A DNA stretch of 45,198 nt from contig CAZHMN010000014.1 in assembly GCA_964533705.1 (NCBI GenBank), positions 1 through 45,198 of the forward strand, given 5' to 3'. Under the pieces are notes generated by a model. The model was not told where the DNA came from and ran no database searches. It was given only the letters and a program-made list of their open reading frames with translations. Source of the DNA: CAZHMN01 sp964533705 (GTDB lineage: Bacteria; Electryoneota; B3-LCP). Positions 7,475 through 16,534 of the stretch are shown here, in pieces. Each line of letters begins with the position of its first letter. Within the stretch, counting starts at the first letter, position 1. Made by a program: the position numbers and the translations under genes.

Positions 7475-7533
7475 CCAGACCTCCAGAGAGGGACGCGTAT
7501 GACTCTTTGGCTGGAATTGTCAGCATAGTCCTA

Positions 7534-8403
7534 TCATTCCAAATAATGGACGCTTCCTTCCACATGAATTCGCTGGGAAGCTGTTCGGGCTTCTTCGCTC
7601 GAATAAAAAGCAGCATAAACAGATGATCCACTTCCGGATAGAGAGGCATAATAGGCACCGCACTCTAACAAAGTTTCTTTGATTTCCTTTAACGTTGGAT
7701 AGTGTTCAAATACGGGTGTTTCAAAATCGTTTGAAAGAATATTTCTTATCTGGGGATCGCTGATATCTTTCTTAAAAGAACTCTGAAAGATAATATTTTC
7801 TTTTTTCGAAGTCAAGCGATAATTCTTGATGTTTTTATATGCCCAACTGGTGGAAATCTGTACGTTTGGGCAAACCAACACCATGGGGCTTTTAATGACC
7901 GGGTCTATTTTTTTCAGTACTTCACCTCTACCCGAAGCGATGCAGCACTCTCCTTCCAAAAAAAACGGCACATCGGAACCGAGTTTTTCAGCAAGAGTAC
8001 GCAATGTTGCTTTGCTCAGGCCCGTTCCCCACATCTGATTTAAGGCTGTTAACGTGGCAGCAGCGTCGGATGAGCCGCCGCCCAGCCCGGCTCCCACGGG
8101 AATGTTTTTATGCAGATGGATTTTAACGCCTTTCCGGCAACCTGTTTCCCGCTGAAGCAGCCGGGCGGCTTTCAGGCAAAGATTATCTTCATTGACGGGG
8201 ATATCGGGGCGATTGCAGGTCAGCGACAAAGAAAAATCCGGAGTATCCAGCAGCAGAAGCTCATCAGCCAGATTGATCTGCTGCAAGATAGTCCAGATCT
8301 CGTGGTATCCGTCGGGGCGTACTCCCAGGATATGGAGCCCGACATTAATCTTGGCAGGTGCTTTTACTTTTTCCCCCGGCGTCCCCCCTCTATAAACAAC
8401 CAC
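7534..8403 (-). CDS. ispE: 4-diphosphocytidyl-2-C-methyl-D-erythritol kinase
   Basis: IspE phosphorylates CDP-methylerythritol in the MEP isoprenoid pathway. The 289-residue GHMP kinase has the substrate-side KAPAKINVGLHI start, the ATP-binding PVGAGLGGGSSDAAAT loop, and the C-terminal SLSGSGSSVYA loop. The start is GTG at 8403: a TAA lies in frame two codons upstream and AGGAG lies 12 bases away. It follows the kinase gene by 33 bases and precedes spoVG by 59. Confidence 0.95.
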   Translation of the reverse strand: MVVYRGGTPGEKVKAPAKINVGLHILGVRPDGYHEIWTILQQINLADELLLLDTPDFSLSLTCNRPDIPVNEDNLCLKAARLLQRETGCRKGVKIHLHKNIPVGAGLGGGSSDAAATLTALNQMWGTGLSKATLRTLAEKLGSDVPFFLEGECCIASGRGEVLKKIDPVIKSPMVLVCPNVQISTSWAYKNIKNYRLTSKKENIIFQSSFKKDISDPQIRNILSNDFETPVFEHYPTLKEIKETLLECGAYYASLSGSGSSVYAAFYSSEEARTASQRIHVEGSVHYLE

Positions 8404-8436
8404 TGGTTAACGAAACTCCTGACTTCATTGGAAGGT

Positions 8437-10743
8437 TCATGCCCCTTCGCTTACCTCTAAAGACTTTTGCTCAGGCTCTGGTGCAGTTTCCAGGGCCCCT
8501 TTAGCGCGACGACGGTCTTTGCGCTTTGAACCGTAATAGTAGTAGTATTGATAGTAATGATAGTAGTAATAATATGATCCGTAGATCCGCTTGACGTCCA
8601 GACCGTTCAGCAACACTCCCAGCAGATTGGCTCGGACGTTATTCAACAACTGCAGAGCGCGCAGGACTTCCCGGCGCGTGACATAGCCTGATGAAACGAC
8701 CAGCAGCACTCCATCGGTTCGAGTCGAGAGGACGGCGGCGTCGGTCACTGCGATGACCGGGGGCGAATCGATCAGAATCAAGTCATAGCGCGCTGAGAGG
8801 ATGGACAGAGCTTTGCGCAGCGCGTTGGACGAAAGGAGCTCAGAAGGATTGGGGGGGATTTCTCCGGCGGTAATAATATCCAGATTATCCACTCCGGTTG
8901 GCTTGATCACCTCATCCAGCGTATAGGTGCCCAGCAGCGCATTCGTCAGACCGATCTGCCTCTCCAATTTGAATAAGCTATGCATCGTGGGTCGCCGCAG
9001 GTCAGCGTCAATAATCAAGATTCGGCTCCCCATTTGGGCCATAGTGATGGCCAAATTAGCCACAGTGGTTGATTTACCTTCCTTGGTCGCCGAGGAGGAC
9101 ACCACCAGCGTTTTAACGGGTTTGTCTATATTAGCGAATAAAATATTGGTACGTAGCGAACGGTACGCTTCGGAGACGGGCGATTTGGGCGAGAAATTGG
9201 TGATCAATTTCGAGGTGATCCGGACCCGATCCTCGGACGTCAGCTTATGCCCCCTCCGTTTCATTCTCCGAGCAATCTCATCGGGATTGATGGTAGGGAT
9301 GGTGCCCAGCACGTTCACTTTCAACTTTTCCAGGTCTTCGACCGTGCGGATGGAGTTATCCAGTAGTTCAATGATGAATGAAATCGCTATGCCAAGACCC
9401 AGGCCGAAAAACATCGCCAGCATCACGTTTAGCTTCTTGTTGGGACGGATCGGCTGAGGAGGTGGCACGGCCGGATCTATGATGCGAACGTCCGCCGTCT
9501 TGCCCGCTTCGGCGATACGAGATTCTTCGTATTTCTCGCTGCGCAACAGATAGATTTTTTCATTCAGTTCGGCCTGGCGCATGAGCCTGACCAGATCCAG
9601 GTTTTTCGCGGGGATGGCCTCCAGTTGACGTTCATAGGATTGCACCACGGTTCTCAGGGCTTCAGCACGAGCGGAAAGTGATTTGATGTTGATATCAGCT
9701 TTGAGAATCTTGTCAAACAGCTCCTGGGAAGTTTTCAGAGGATCTATCGAAGCAATGCCTGAATTGGCGATTTTATGAGCTTCATCCATCAAGGTCTTTT
9801 TGGCCTCTTCGATCTCCCGTTCGACCTCCCTGACGACGATCTCATATCCCGGGGAAGATTTGGCAATCAAATTTGCTATCAAAGCTTGTTTCTGCGCTAT
9901 AAGGCGCTGGAGTTCCAGGATCAGAGGTGAAGAGATATTGGAAACGTCCTCAACCAGCGTTGACTTCGTCTCAGAAAGCTTCATTTTCAGGTCCTGAAGC
10001 CCGAGCTGGTTCTCTTTAAGTTCAGCCTCCGTCTCGTTGAGATGAGCGCGGAAAATGGCGGTTTGTTCGACCAACTTGGCCGTTTCTTCATCCAATGCCA
10101 CCAGCTTGTGCGATTCTTTATATTGTTTCAGCGCCTCTTCGGATTCGGCTAATTTTGCCTTTATGCTGTCGAGCTGTGACTCGAGGAACTCACGGACATC
10201 GCCCACACCTTCCTTGGAGAACTCCAGATTTAAAATGTAAAATTGGTTGGCGACTTCATTAGCGAGGTAACTGGCTTCGAACGAAGAATTGGCGGAAACT
10301 CGAAGCACGAGAATATCCGTATCTGTTATCGGTTCAACAGAGATGGATTCCCGGAGTTTTTTCAAACGGCCTTCATAGCTTATCGGTCTGCCGTTTTTAT
10401 CATATTCAGACAGAATTTTAAGATTATCGCGATAAGGGGAGGAGCGGAGGCTGTTCAGAACGCGCTCGGCGAGGGTGCGGCTCTTAATCACCTCGACCTG
10501 ATTGGCGATAATCGTCTGCGAATTGAGGAATCCTGAAAGGCCGAAAATGGATTGCTCTAACCTTCCCTTATCCTCGATCATAATGGTTGTGGAGGCCTGA
10601 TACACAGGCTCCATCTTGTAGGTAAAATAGGTGGTGGTGCCCAAAACAAGCAGGAAGCTGATCAAGATGATCCAACGTCCTCGCAGGATAATGCGTAAGT
10701 AATCTCCCAGATTGACTGAACCTTCACGCTCTTCGGTCATCAC
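8437..10743 (-). CDS. Wzc-like chain-length determinant / tyrosine kinase
   Basis: This is a polysaccharide co-polymerase with a bacterial tyrosine kinase. The 768-residue protein has an N-terminal Wzz domain with a first membrane helix near residues 23-43, long periplasmic coiled coils (about 160-400), a GNVR-type segment, a second helix near 440-463, and a cytoplasmic kinase. The kinase shows Walker A SSSATKEGKSTT (Lys about 557), Walker A' ILIIDADLRRP and Walker B LILIDSPPV. Residues 721-737 are an autophosphorylation-type tail of exceptional density, 13 tyrosines in 17 residues. Its ATG overlaps the upstream phosphatase stop (ATGA). No polysaccharide synthesis genes are nearby. Confidence 0.94.
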   Translation of the reverse strand: MMTEEREGSVNLGDYLRIILRGRWIILISFLLVLGTTTYFTYKMEPVYQASTTIMIEDKGRLEQSIFGLSGFLNSQTIIANQVEVIKSRTLAERVLNSLRSSPYRDNLKILSEYDKNGRPISYEGRLKKLRESISVEPITDTDILVLRVSANSSFEASYLANEVANQFYILNLEFSKEGVGDVREFLESQLDSIKAKLAESEEALKQYKESHKLVALDEETAKLVEQTAIFRAHLNETEAELKENQLGLQDLKMKLSETKSTLVEDVSNISSPLILELQRLIAQKQALIANLIAKSSPGYEIVVREVEREIEEAKKTLMDEAHKIANSGIASIDPLKTSQELFDKILKADINIKSLSARAEALRTVVQSYERQLEAIPAKNLDLVRLMRQAELNEKIYLLRSEKYEESRIAEAGKTADVRIIDPAVPPPQPIRPNKKLNVMLAMFFGLGLGIAISFIIELLDNSIRTVEDLEKLKVNVLGTIPTINPDEIARRMKRRGHKLTSEDRVRITSKLITNFSPKSPVSEAYRSLRTNILFANIDKPVKTLVVSSSATKEGKSTTVANLAITMAQMGSRILIIDADLRRPTMHSLFKLERQIGLTNALLGTYTLDEVIKPTGVDNLDIITAGEIPPNPSELLSSNALRKALSILSARYDLILIDSPPVIAVTDAAVLSTRTDGVLLVVSSGYVTRREVLRALQLLNNVRANLLGVLLNGLDVKRIYGSYYYYYHYYQYYYYYGSKRKDRRRAKGALETAPEPEQKSLEVSEGA

Positions 10744-11495
10744 GTTCCCCCAGTGATAAATTCCAGAGTTTCTCTCCCGGGCAACGGCAATGCCTCGATG
10801 ATAGCGCGAGGATTATCCCAAACCAGGCGGCCAGCTTTAGCCACTCCGATGGTATCGGAGGCGGCAGAAATTGCCGCCCGGAGATCGGGTCCCCGATGAT
10901 TTATGCTATGTGCATCCGAAGCAATGACGTGCACCCACCCCCTTTTGAGCAAATTGTGCGCCAGCTTCTTCACCGCGCGTCCGAACAAACCGGTCAGACT
11001 GCCGGCGTTTATTTGTATTAACGCGCCCGCATTAACCATCTGTTTGATGAGAGACGGTTTTCGCAGCGCCGCAGCATTTCTCTCCGGATGGGCAATAACT
11101 GGAATCACCCCTTTGTTTTGTAGTCGCTTCAGTTCCTTATCAAATCCCACAGGAATATCAATCAGTGAGAATTCGACCAGCATATAACGGCCCGAACCGT
11201 TGATGGTGGCGACTTCGTAGCGCACCAGATCTGACAAATTGGGTCTGAAGAAAATCTCGCTGCCCAGAAGCATTTCAAACTCGGGCAGTTCCGCTTCGAC
11301 CAACTTTTTGAAGTGCTTGAAATTATTTTGAATCAGGATGTTTTTGTTCAAATCCAAAACGTTCAGGATATGGGGCGTGGCGACTAAAATCTTCGTCCCG
11401 GCTTGATGCGCCGCTCGAGCCATCGCCAGCGATTCAACCAAAGTCTCGGGGCCATCGTCCAGACCCGGCAGGATGTGCGAGTGGATGTCTATCAT
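10740..11495 (-). CDS. PHP-type tyrosine-protein phosphatase (CpsB/YwqE family)
   Basis: Members of this family are Mn-dependent phosphatases that remove phosphate from the tyrosine tails of Wzc/CpsD kinases. The 251-residue product has PHP metal-binding motifs in order: DIHSHILPGLDDG (His5, His7), ATPH, HPERN and SDAH. It overlaps the kinase start by four bases, so the enzyme pair is translationally coupled. This supports the role of opposing the kinase. Confidence 0.93.
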   Translation of the reverse strand: MIDIHSHILPGLDDGPETLVESLAMARAAHQAGTKILVATPHILNVLDLNKNILIQNNFKHFKKLVEAELPEFEMLLGSEIFFRPNLSDLVRYEVATINGSGRYMLVEFSLIDIPVGFDKELKRLQNKGVIPVIAHPERNAAALRKPSLIKQMVNAGALIQINAGSLTGLFGRAVKKLAHNLLKRGWVHVIASDAHSINHRGPDLRAAISAASDTIGVAKAGRLVWDNPRAIIEALPLPGRETLEFITGGT

Positions 11496-11522
11496 GTTGT
11501 ATTCAAGGGTTTCAACAGATCG

Positions 11523-12608
11523 TTATACAACCTCGTCTCGGTGTGGAATCTGAGCTTTTAGATCTGAGAATCTGAAATGCTGCCCCCAAAAACAGATCAG
11601 ACCTAATGCAGTTAACGGGAAGTAGTTTGCCAGGTGAAGCGCGATGGCAAAACCCATTGCAGCTTCAGCGGAAACCCCGAAGAGGGAAATTCCGAAGGCA
11701 ACGATACCGTGGTACGTTCCCACCGCTCCGGGCGCTGAAGGCAGTCCGATGCCGATGGTAATGATGATCAGCATGACCACGGAAGCCAGCAACGGATCGG
11801 ACTGGATGACGGGATATTGCGAAGTCACAAAATCGAACGCTTTAAAAGTGAAGAAAACGCTCAATATATAGCACGATTGAAGCAACACAGTATGGCCCAG
11901 AATAGCCAAATAATGCCTGGAACTGCGCATAATTTCAAGTCCCGACGAAAAAGAGCTGACGATATCAATAAGTCTATCGGTAATCTTCTGAGGCAACGGT
12001 TTTAAAACCTTGCGCAATAGATGGAGAGTCCAATCCTTATTGACCAGCAGTGCGATCAAAAAAGCGATCAGCAGTAGTACAGCAGCACCGATGTAGAAAA
12101 GACCGTTTCTGATCCAATCGGGAAAGGGGAATAAAAAAATCGTAACGCCCAAAAGAATCAAAACAGAAAGCGTATCGATCACCCTTTCCACCACAATGGT
12201 AGCCAACGCCGAAGATTTGCTGATGTTTTCCGCTTTCCCCAGGAAATAGGCCCGCAGAATCTCGCCCATGCGCAGAGGGAGGATATTATTAATCATGTAC
12301 CCGATGTTCATAGCCGAATAGACCGGCCAGTAATGGATTTCGCTGTATACCGGGCGAAGTAGGATCCGCCAGCGTTGCGCTCGGAAGAAAAGACTGATAA
12401 GCAGCAACGCGATGCCATATAGCAAGTAGTGGTAATGCGCTTCCGCGAGGGTTTGTCCCAATCCGGGCAGGTCAATGCGGGTTTGCCCGAAAAAAGCTTC
12501 AGCAATTCCCGTGCCGCCTCCAAAGAGCCCCGCGATATCGGGTTTCCAGAAGGAGAGATAAATGAAGAGGAGACTTAAAAACACCCCGATTGCGATTCGA
12601 AGTTTCAT
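11523..12608 (-). CDS. UPF0104 / LPG_synthase_TM family membrane protein
   Basis: This 361-residue integral membrane protein has about eight hydrophobic segments. It belongs to the family that includes the flippase/synthase membrane half of MprF and AglD-type proteins. Family marks are NNILPLRMGEILRAYFLGK, VVERVIDTLSVL and the late GLPSAPGAVGTYHG motif. It lacks the C-terminal aminoacyl-transferase domain of MprF, so it is not a lysyl-PG synthase. Lipid or lipid-linked sugar translocation is a reasonable guess given the downstream polysaccharide kinase. The true substrate is unknown. Confidence 0.85.
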   Translation of the reverse strand: MKLRIAIGVFLSLLFIYLSFWKPDIAGLFGGGTGIAEAFFGQTRIDLPGLGQTLAEAHYHYLLYGIALLLISLFFRAQRWRILLRPVYSEIHYWPVYSAMNIGYMINNILPLRMGEILRAYFLGKAENISKSSALATIVVERVIDTLSVLILLGVTIFLFPFPDWIRNGLFYIGAAVLLLIAFLIALLVNKDWTLHLLRKVLKPLPQKITDRLIDIVSSFSSGLEIMRSSRHYLAILGHTVLLQSCYILSVFFTFKAFDFVTSQYPVIQSDPLLASVVMLIIITIGIGLPSAPGAVGTYHGIVAFGISLFGVSAEAAMGFAIALHLANYFPLTALGLICFWGQHFRFSDLKAQIPHRDEVV

Positions 12609-12675
12609 TGGCGCTCTGTCAAATTGGGGAAGCCTTTTGCTGTAAGGTACGGACTACGGATAAATCGTCTAACAA

Positions 12676-13368
12676 TCAACGCATATCTATGACCTCCGCA
12701 CCTTCAGGAGGGGTAAATTGAAAAGTCGCATCGGGCAATACCTGCCCAATTTGGAAAGACTTAAATTCGAAGGTGGTGACATTTCCAGCTAAATCTTCCA
12801 GCACAAACTTTCGCGTTAGATATTCTTTCATATCTATCCAAACCTGCAATTGGCGAGTGGGATCGGTTTCCTCTTTCGGCACCATGACTAACCGGTAGCA
12901 GGGGAAACCGGAACAAGTCGCTTTTTCAACGTTTTCAATGGCATACAAGGTGGGATACTCGTATAACAGGCGCTGGGGAGTGAGCAGATCATCGGCGCCC
13001 TGCTCCGCACTGCGTATGATGACCTGGTTTTCATTCGAATTGTACATCCAGATGCTCCGGCCATCGAAAACGATCGTCTGTGTGGTCGTTTCGGTTCTGT
13101 ACCGTCCGGTACTGTCGAGATAGATCACCCCGGCTTCACACTGACTTTCGCCCTCTAAATCCGACTGGAGGAGAGCCTCGAAATGGACGGATAGCGTATT
13201 CAAAGATTCGAATTTTTCTTGAACTTTACGGATGATCGCTTCGCCTTTTCCAGCAAAAGCTACCTGGGAAGCCAAAATCAGGCAAATACTTACTGTCAGC
13301 GGCAGAATACTGCCGATTAAAAAGGACCGATTTCGATGTGATTTTGTCAATTTTCTTGGATTTGTCAA
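12676..13368 (-). CDS. lolA: Outer-membrane lipoprotein carrier protein LolA
   Basis: LolA carries lipoproteins across the periplasm. The 230-residue product has a basic N-terminus and a hydrophobic core ending ILASQVAFA, then Gly, which fits a signal peptide of about 39 residues. The mature part shows the LolA pattern: ESLNTLSVHFEA, a repeated beta-barrel, and FVLEDLAGNVTTFEF. It lies just downstream of ftsK, a classical pairing. The start is uncertain: TTG at 13368 has no clear Shine-Dalgarno, and an in-frame TTG lies at 13350. No LolB is seen. Confidence 0.88.
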   Translation of the reverse strand: MTNPRKLTKSHRNRSFLIGSILPLTVSICLILASQVAFAGKGEAIIRKVQEKFESLNTLSVHFEALLQSDLEGESQCEAGVIYLDSTGRYRTETTTQTIVFDGRSIWMYNSNENQVIIRSAEQGADDLLTPQRLLYEYPTLYAIENVEKATCSGFPCYRLVMVPKEETDPTRQLQVWIDMKEYLTRKFVLEDLAGNVTTFEFKSFQIGQVLPDATFQFTPPEGAEVIDMR

Positions 13369-13479
13369 TTTAGGAAACTTAAAGCTGTTATTAAACTACA
13401 AACAATCAAATACTTAGAATTGAAACAAAACGTTTGGGCAAAAGTTCCGAAGAATATCGTCCTTTTACACCCCTATTTT

Positions 13480-15753
13480 TTACTGCGGCGGATGACCGCC
13501 ACTGATTTGATCCAGATACTCTTCATCCACCAGGACTTCACGCGCTTTCGAACCGTCAAAGGGGCCCACAATGCCGGCTCGCTCCAATTGGTCAATCAGC
13601 CTCCCGGCGCGCGCATAGCCGATTTTCAGCCTCCTCTGCAATATGGAAACCGACGCTTGTCCCTGCCGGATGACCATGCGAGCGGCTTCCTCAAAAAACT
13701 CGTCTCGATCTCCCAGCATCTCATCACCGCCTCCAATAGCGCCTTCCGGTTGCGGTAGCCGCAAGGTGTGGCGGTAGAAATCGCAAGGTTGATCTTCAAT
13801 ATGTGAGACCAGATTTTCAATCTCATCGGGGCCGACATAGCAGCAATGAATGCGTTCGGGCTGTCCCCTGCCCGGCGGGATAAAGAGGGCGTCCCCGTTC
13901 CCCAGAAGGGATTCAGCCCCGTTGGCGTCCAGAATGGTTCGGGAATCAATTTTCGAGGCGACCTGAAATGCGAGCCGCGCCGGAAAGTTCGCCTTGATCA
14001 CTCCCGTAATCACGTCCACCGAAGGTCTCTGGGTGGCGACGATCAAGTGGATTCCCACCGCGCGTGCCATTTGTGCCAGTCGGGCGATCGGCTCTTCCAC
14101 ATCCTTGGCCATAATCATCATTAAATCGGCAAGTTCGTCAATGACCACCACCAAAAAACTGATCGGATTCAGGGTCTCACCCTCTGGAGACACGGCCTGG
14201 CCTTTTTCTGCCAGCTCATTGAATTCCTCGATGTTACGCACGCCGGCAGCGGCGAGGACATCATAGCGGCGTGCCATTTCGATTTCGACTCCACCCAGCA
14301 CCCGGACGGCGTTTGAAGGGGTGGTAATAACTTCTTCGTCCAGTTCGGGTGAGGTCATCAGATGATGTCGGGCCAGACGGGCGTAAATGGACAACTCCAA
14401 TTTTTTGGGATCAATGATGACGAACTGGAGTCGTTCGGGCGGGTTTCGCAGAAGCAGGCTGGCGATAACGGCGTTCAGGCAGACCGACTTGCCCGAGCCG
14501 GTGGTTCCGGCGACCAAAAGGTGCGGCATGCGGCCGAGGTCGGTAACGTAGGGATCCCCGGAAGCCGTTCTTCCCAGAGCGATGGCCAGGGGAGAGGGAT
14601 TTTCGACGAAGGATGCGCCGCTGACCACTTCCTTCAAGCTGACGATGGCGGGACGGCTGTTGGGGATTTCAACGCCGACGGCTCCTTCACCGGGAATGGG
14701 CGCTTGAATCCGGATGGCTCGGGCTCTCAGGACCAGCGCGAGATCGTCCGCCAGCGCGCTGATGCGGCTGACTTTGACTCCGGGATCGGGTTTCAGGTCA
14801 AAGCGAGTGATAACGGGACCGGGATTGACTCGAACGACGCGGGCCCCGACTCCGAAATCAGAAAGCGCCTCCTGGAGGCGGGTCGCTTTCGCTTTCAGTT
14901 CTTCCGGTGCGTCCGGGGATTCCGGTGGCGCATCACTCAGTAAACTCAAGGGTGGGAACTGATACTGTGCGGTAGTAACTTGAGCTTCAACTCTCGGTGA
15001 TTCGTAAGGTGCATCGCCGGGGGTCTCCTCCGCCGGCGGGAATAAGTCTTCCAGCTTCTGATCTTCTTCTTCAACCGTCACGCCAGCTCGACCGGGAGGC
15101 ACGGAAGGGGTTTTTCCCTCCGGCACCCTCTTCCCCACCTTGCGGCGAAATTCGAATTTGGGCCGCCGCTTGGGATGATGCGACCACAGCCAAAGCGATC
15201 CCTTTTTGATCCCATTGATCAGACTTTTCAAAATCAGTGATGGCTGCACCCGCAGGACGAGAATCAGTCCCACCAGGACGAATAACGTCCAGACAATCCA
15301 GGCACCGACTGCCCCCATAAAACCGTAAATCCACGTTCCGAAAGTCACGCCGATCCAACCGGCGTGTTCTGAATTGGGATCGTGGATCTCCAGCATTGTA
15401 ATGGCGAAGGAAATCCAGAAGGCGGCAAAGGTCAACCCGAAGCTGATTAAAAGCAGGCGCAGTTTCTTCCAGCGGAACAGAATCGCCAAGGCCCAGAGGA
15501 AAAGGAGGAGGGGGAAAACGAAGGATGGCCAGCGGCCGAAGGTCAGATGGATCAGTTGGTAAGACAGTTGGTCGCCGAATCCACTCAGGATGTTCTGCCG
15601 GGGAGATAGGTCTTCCGCTTCGCTCTGGTAGGTGGCCAGCGCCAAGAGCGTCAGCACAGTTAGAGCCAGCAGGAACAAGCCCAATATTTCTGCAAGACGC
15701 CCCCTGCCGTCCGGTTCGGGCTGACTGCGCCGCTTCCTGCTTGTTTTTTTCAC
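13480..15753 (-). CDS. ftsK: DNA translocase FtsK/SpoIIIE
   Basis: FtsK pumps chromosomal DNA through the closing septum and aids dimer resolution. The 757-residue protein has four or so N-terminal membrane helices (about residues 20-170), a charged Pro/Glu-rich linker, and the RecA-like motor with Walker A GTTGSGKS (Lys422) and Walker B VVVIDELAD (Asp539). A C-terminal winged-helix gamma domain (VSILQRRLKIGYARAGRLIDQLE) reads polar DNA signals. The linker is short compared with E. coli. The GTG start has GGGGG upstream. It lies between comB and lolA. Confidence 0.96.
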   Translation of the reverse strand: MKKTSRKRRSQPEPDGRGRLAEILGLFLLALTVLTLLALATYQSEAEDLSPRQNILSGFGDQLSYQLIHLTFGRWPSFVFPLLLFLWALAILFRWKKLRLLLISFGLTFAAFWISFAITMLEIHDPNSEHAGWIGVTFGTWIYGFMGAVGAWIVWTLFVLVGLILVLRVQPSLILKSLINGIKKGSLWLWSHHPKRRPKFEFRRKVGKRVPEGKTPSVPPGRAGVTVEEEDQKLEDLFPPAEETPGDAPYESPRVEAQVTTAQYQFPPLSLLSDAPPESPDAPEELKAKATRLQEALSDFGVGARVVRVNPGPVITRFDLKPDPGVKVSRISALADDLALVLRARAIRIQAPIPGEGAVGVEIPNSRPAIVSLKEVVSGASFVENPSPLAIALGRTASGDPYVTDLGRMPHLLVAGTTGSGKSVCLNAVIASLLLRNPPERLQFVIIDPKKLELSIYARLARHHLMTSPELDEEVITTPSNAVRVLGGVEIEMARRYDVLAAAGVRNIEEFNELAEKGQAVSPEGETLNPISFLVVVIDELADLMMIMAKDVEEPIARLAQMARAVGIHLIVATQRPSVDVITGVIKANFPARLAFQVASKIDSRTILDANGAESLLGNGDALFIPPGRGQPERIHCCYVGPDEIENLVSHIEDQPCDFYRHTLRLPQPEGAIGGGDEMLGDRDEFFEEAARMVIRQGQASVSILQRRLKIGYARAGRLIDQLERAGIVGPFDGSKAREVLVDEEYLDQISGGHPPQ

Positions 15754-15791
15754 GTTAAAGCACCCCCTTTGCGTTGCTTCAACAGTGCTGT

Positions 15792-16517
15792 TTAGTGAGA
15801 GATAGTGATGCGGCCGTCACTGTAGACCGGAAGAAGCGGGAGGCGGTTCAAATCGGCGCAGAAAGGTAGGTCCGCCTCCATGCCGATCTGACTTAAATAC
15901 CTACCGTGGAAGGAATTGGCAACGACATCAGGAATGGAGTCTCGATATTTTTCGGCAAGTATGACAGCCGCTTTGGCGCCGTCATTTAATTCCAATTCTT
16001 TACCGGTTTTTCGCTGCAACTCCACCAGAATCATTCCGGCGCAGACTGCGTCCTCGATGGCAAACTGCTCCAATCTGCCTGCGCAGAGGATATCTACAGG
16101 CTCCTTCGCCTGGGCGAGCGAATGAACGACGACGCCCAGGTTGACAAATCCGGCGATTAGCGCCCGGTGTGCTTGCCGGGTCTTTACGATGGTCGGAGAA
16201 CCGTTTGTGCTGCCGAAAATCAGGGTTTTGCCTTTCACCATGGTGGGCGTGTATTGGAAAGGTGAGTTGCCCAAATCGAAACCTTCAATCAGTTTGCCTT
16301 CTCTCTCCCCACATAACAAAGTCGTCTCGCGGGAGAGTATTGAAGCCAATTGTATCGCCCCGGCAATCGAATCGGCAGGTATTACTTCTCTGGCGCCCGC
16401 GCCCAGAGCCGCGCAGATTGTCGTGCTGGCTCGCAGAACGTCCACGACTACGGCAATGCGTTCTTTCAGTCTCTCTTCTGATAATTCATTCGGGATCAGG
16501 TAAACGTCAACTTTCAT
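15792..16517 (-). CDS. comB: ComB family, probable 2-phosphosulfolactate phosphatase
   Basis: The named reaction removes phosphate from 2-phosphosulfolactate in coenzyme M synthesis, but many bacteria that do not make coenzyme M carry family members of unproven role. The 241-residue product has the family marks VVVDVLRASTTI, GEREGKLIEGFDLGNSP, FGSTNGSPT and the late HGRYL segment. It is 17 bases after gcvT and 38 before ftsK. Nothing around it belongs to coenzyme M or sulfolactate metabolism, so I treat the substrate as unknown. Confidence 0.85.
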   Translation of the reverse strand: MKVDVYLIPNELSEERLKERIAVVVDVLRASTTICAALGAGAREVIPADSIAGAIQLASILSRETTLLCGEREGKLIEGFDLGNSPFQYTPTMVKGKTLIFGSTNGSPTIVKTRQAHRALIAGFVNLGVVVHSLAQAKEPVDILCAGRLEQFAIEDAVCAGMILVELQRKTGKELELNDGAKAAVILAEKYRDSIPDVVANSFHGRYLSQIGMEADLPFCADLNRLPLLPVYSDGRITISH

Positions 16518-16534
16518 GCGTTGCTCGTCAATCC

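Noticed and set aside
8521..8583. Trinucleotide-like run read as a microsatellite or CRISPR-like repeat
   Set aside because: It is in frame inside the kinase gene and encodes the tyrosine tail; there are no spacers.
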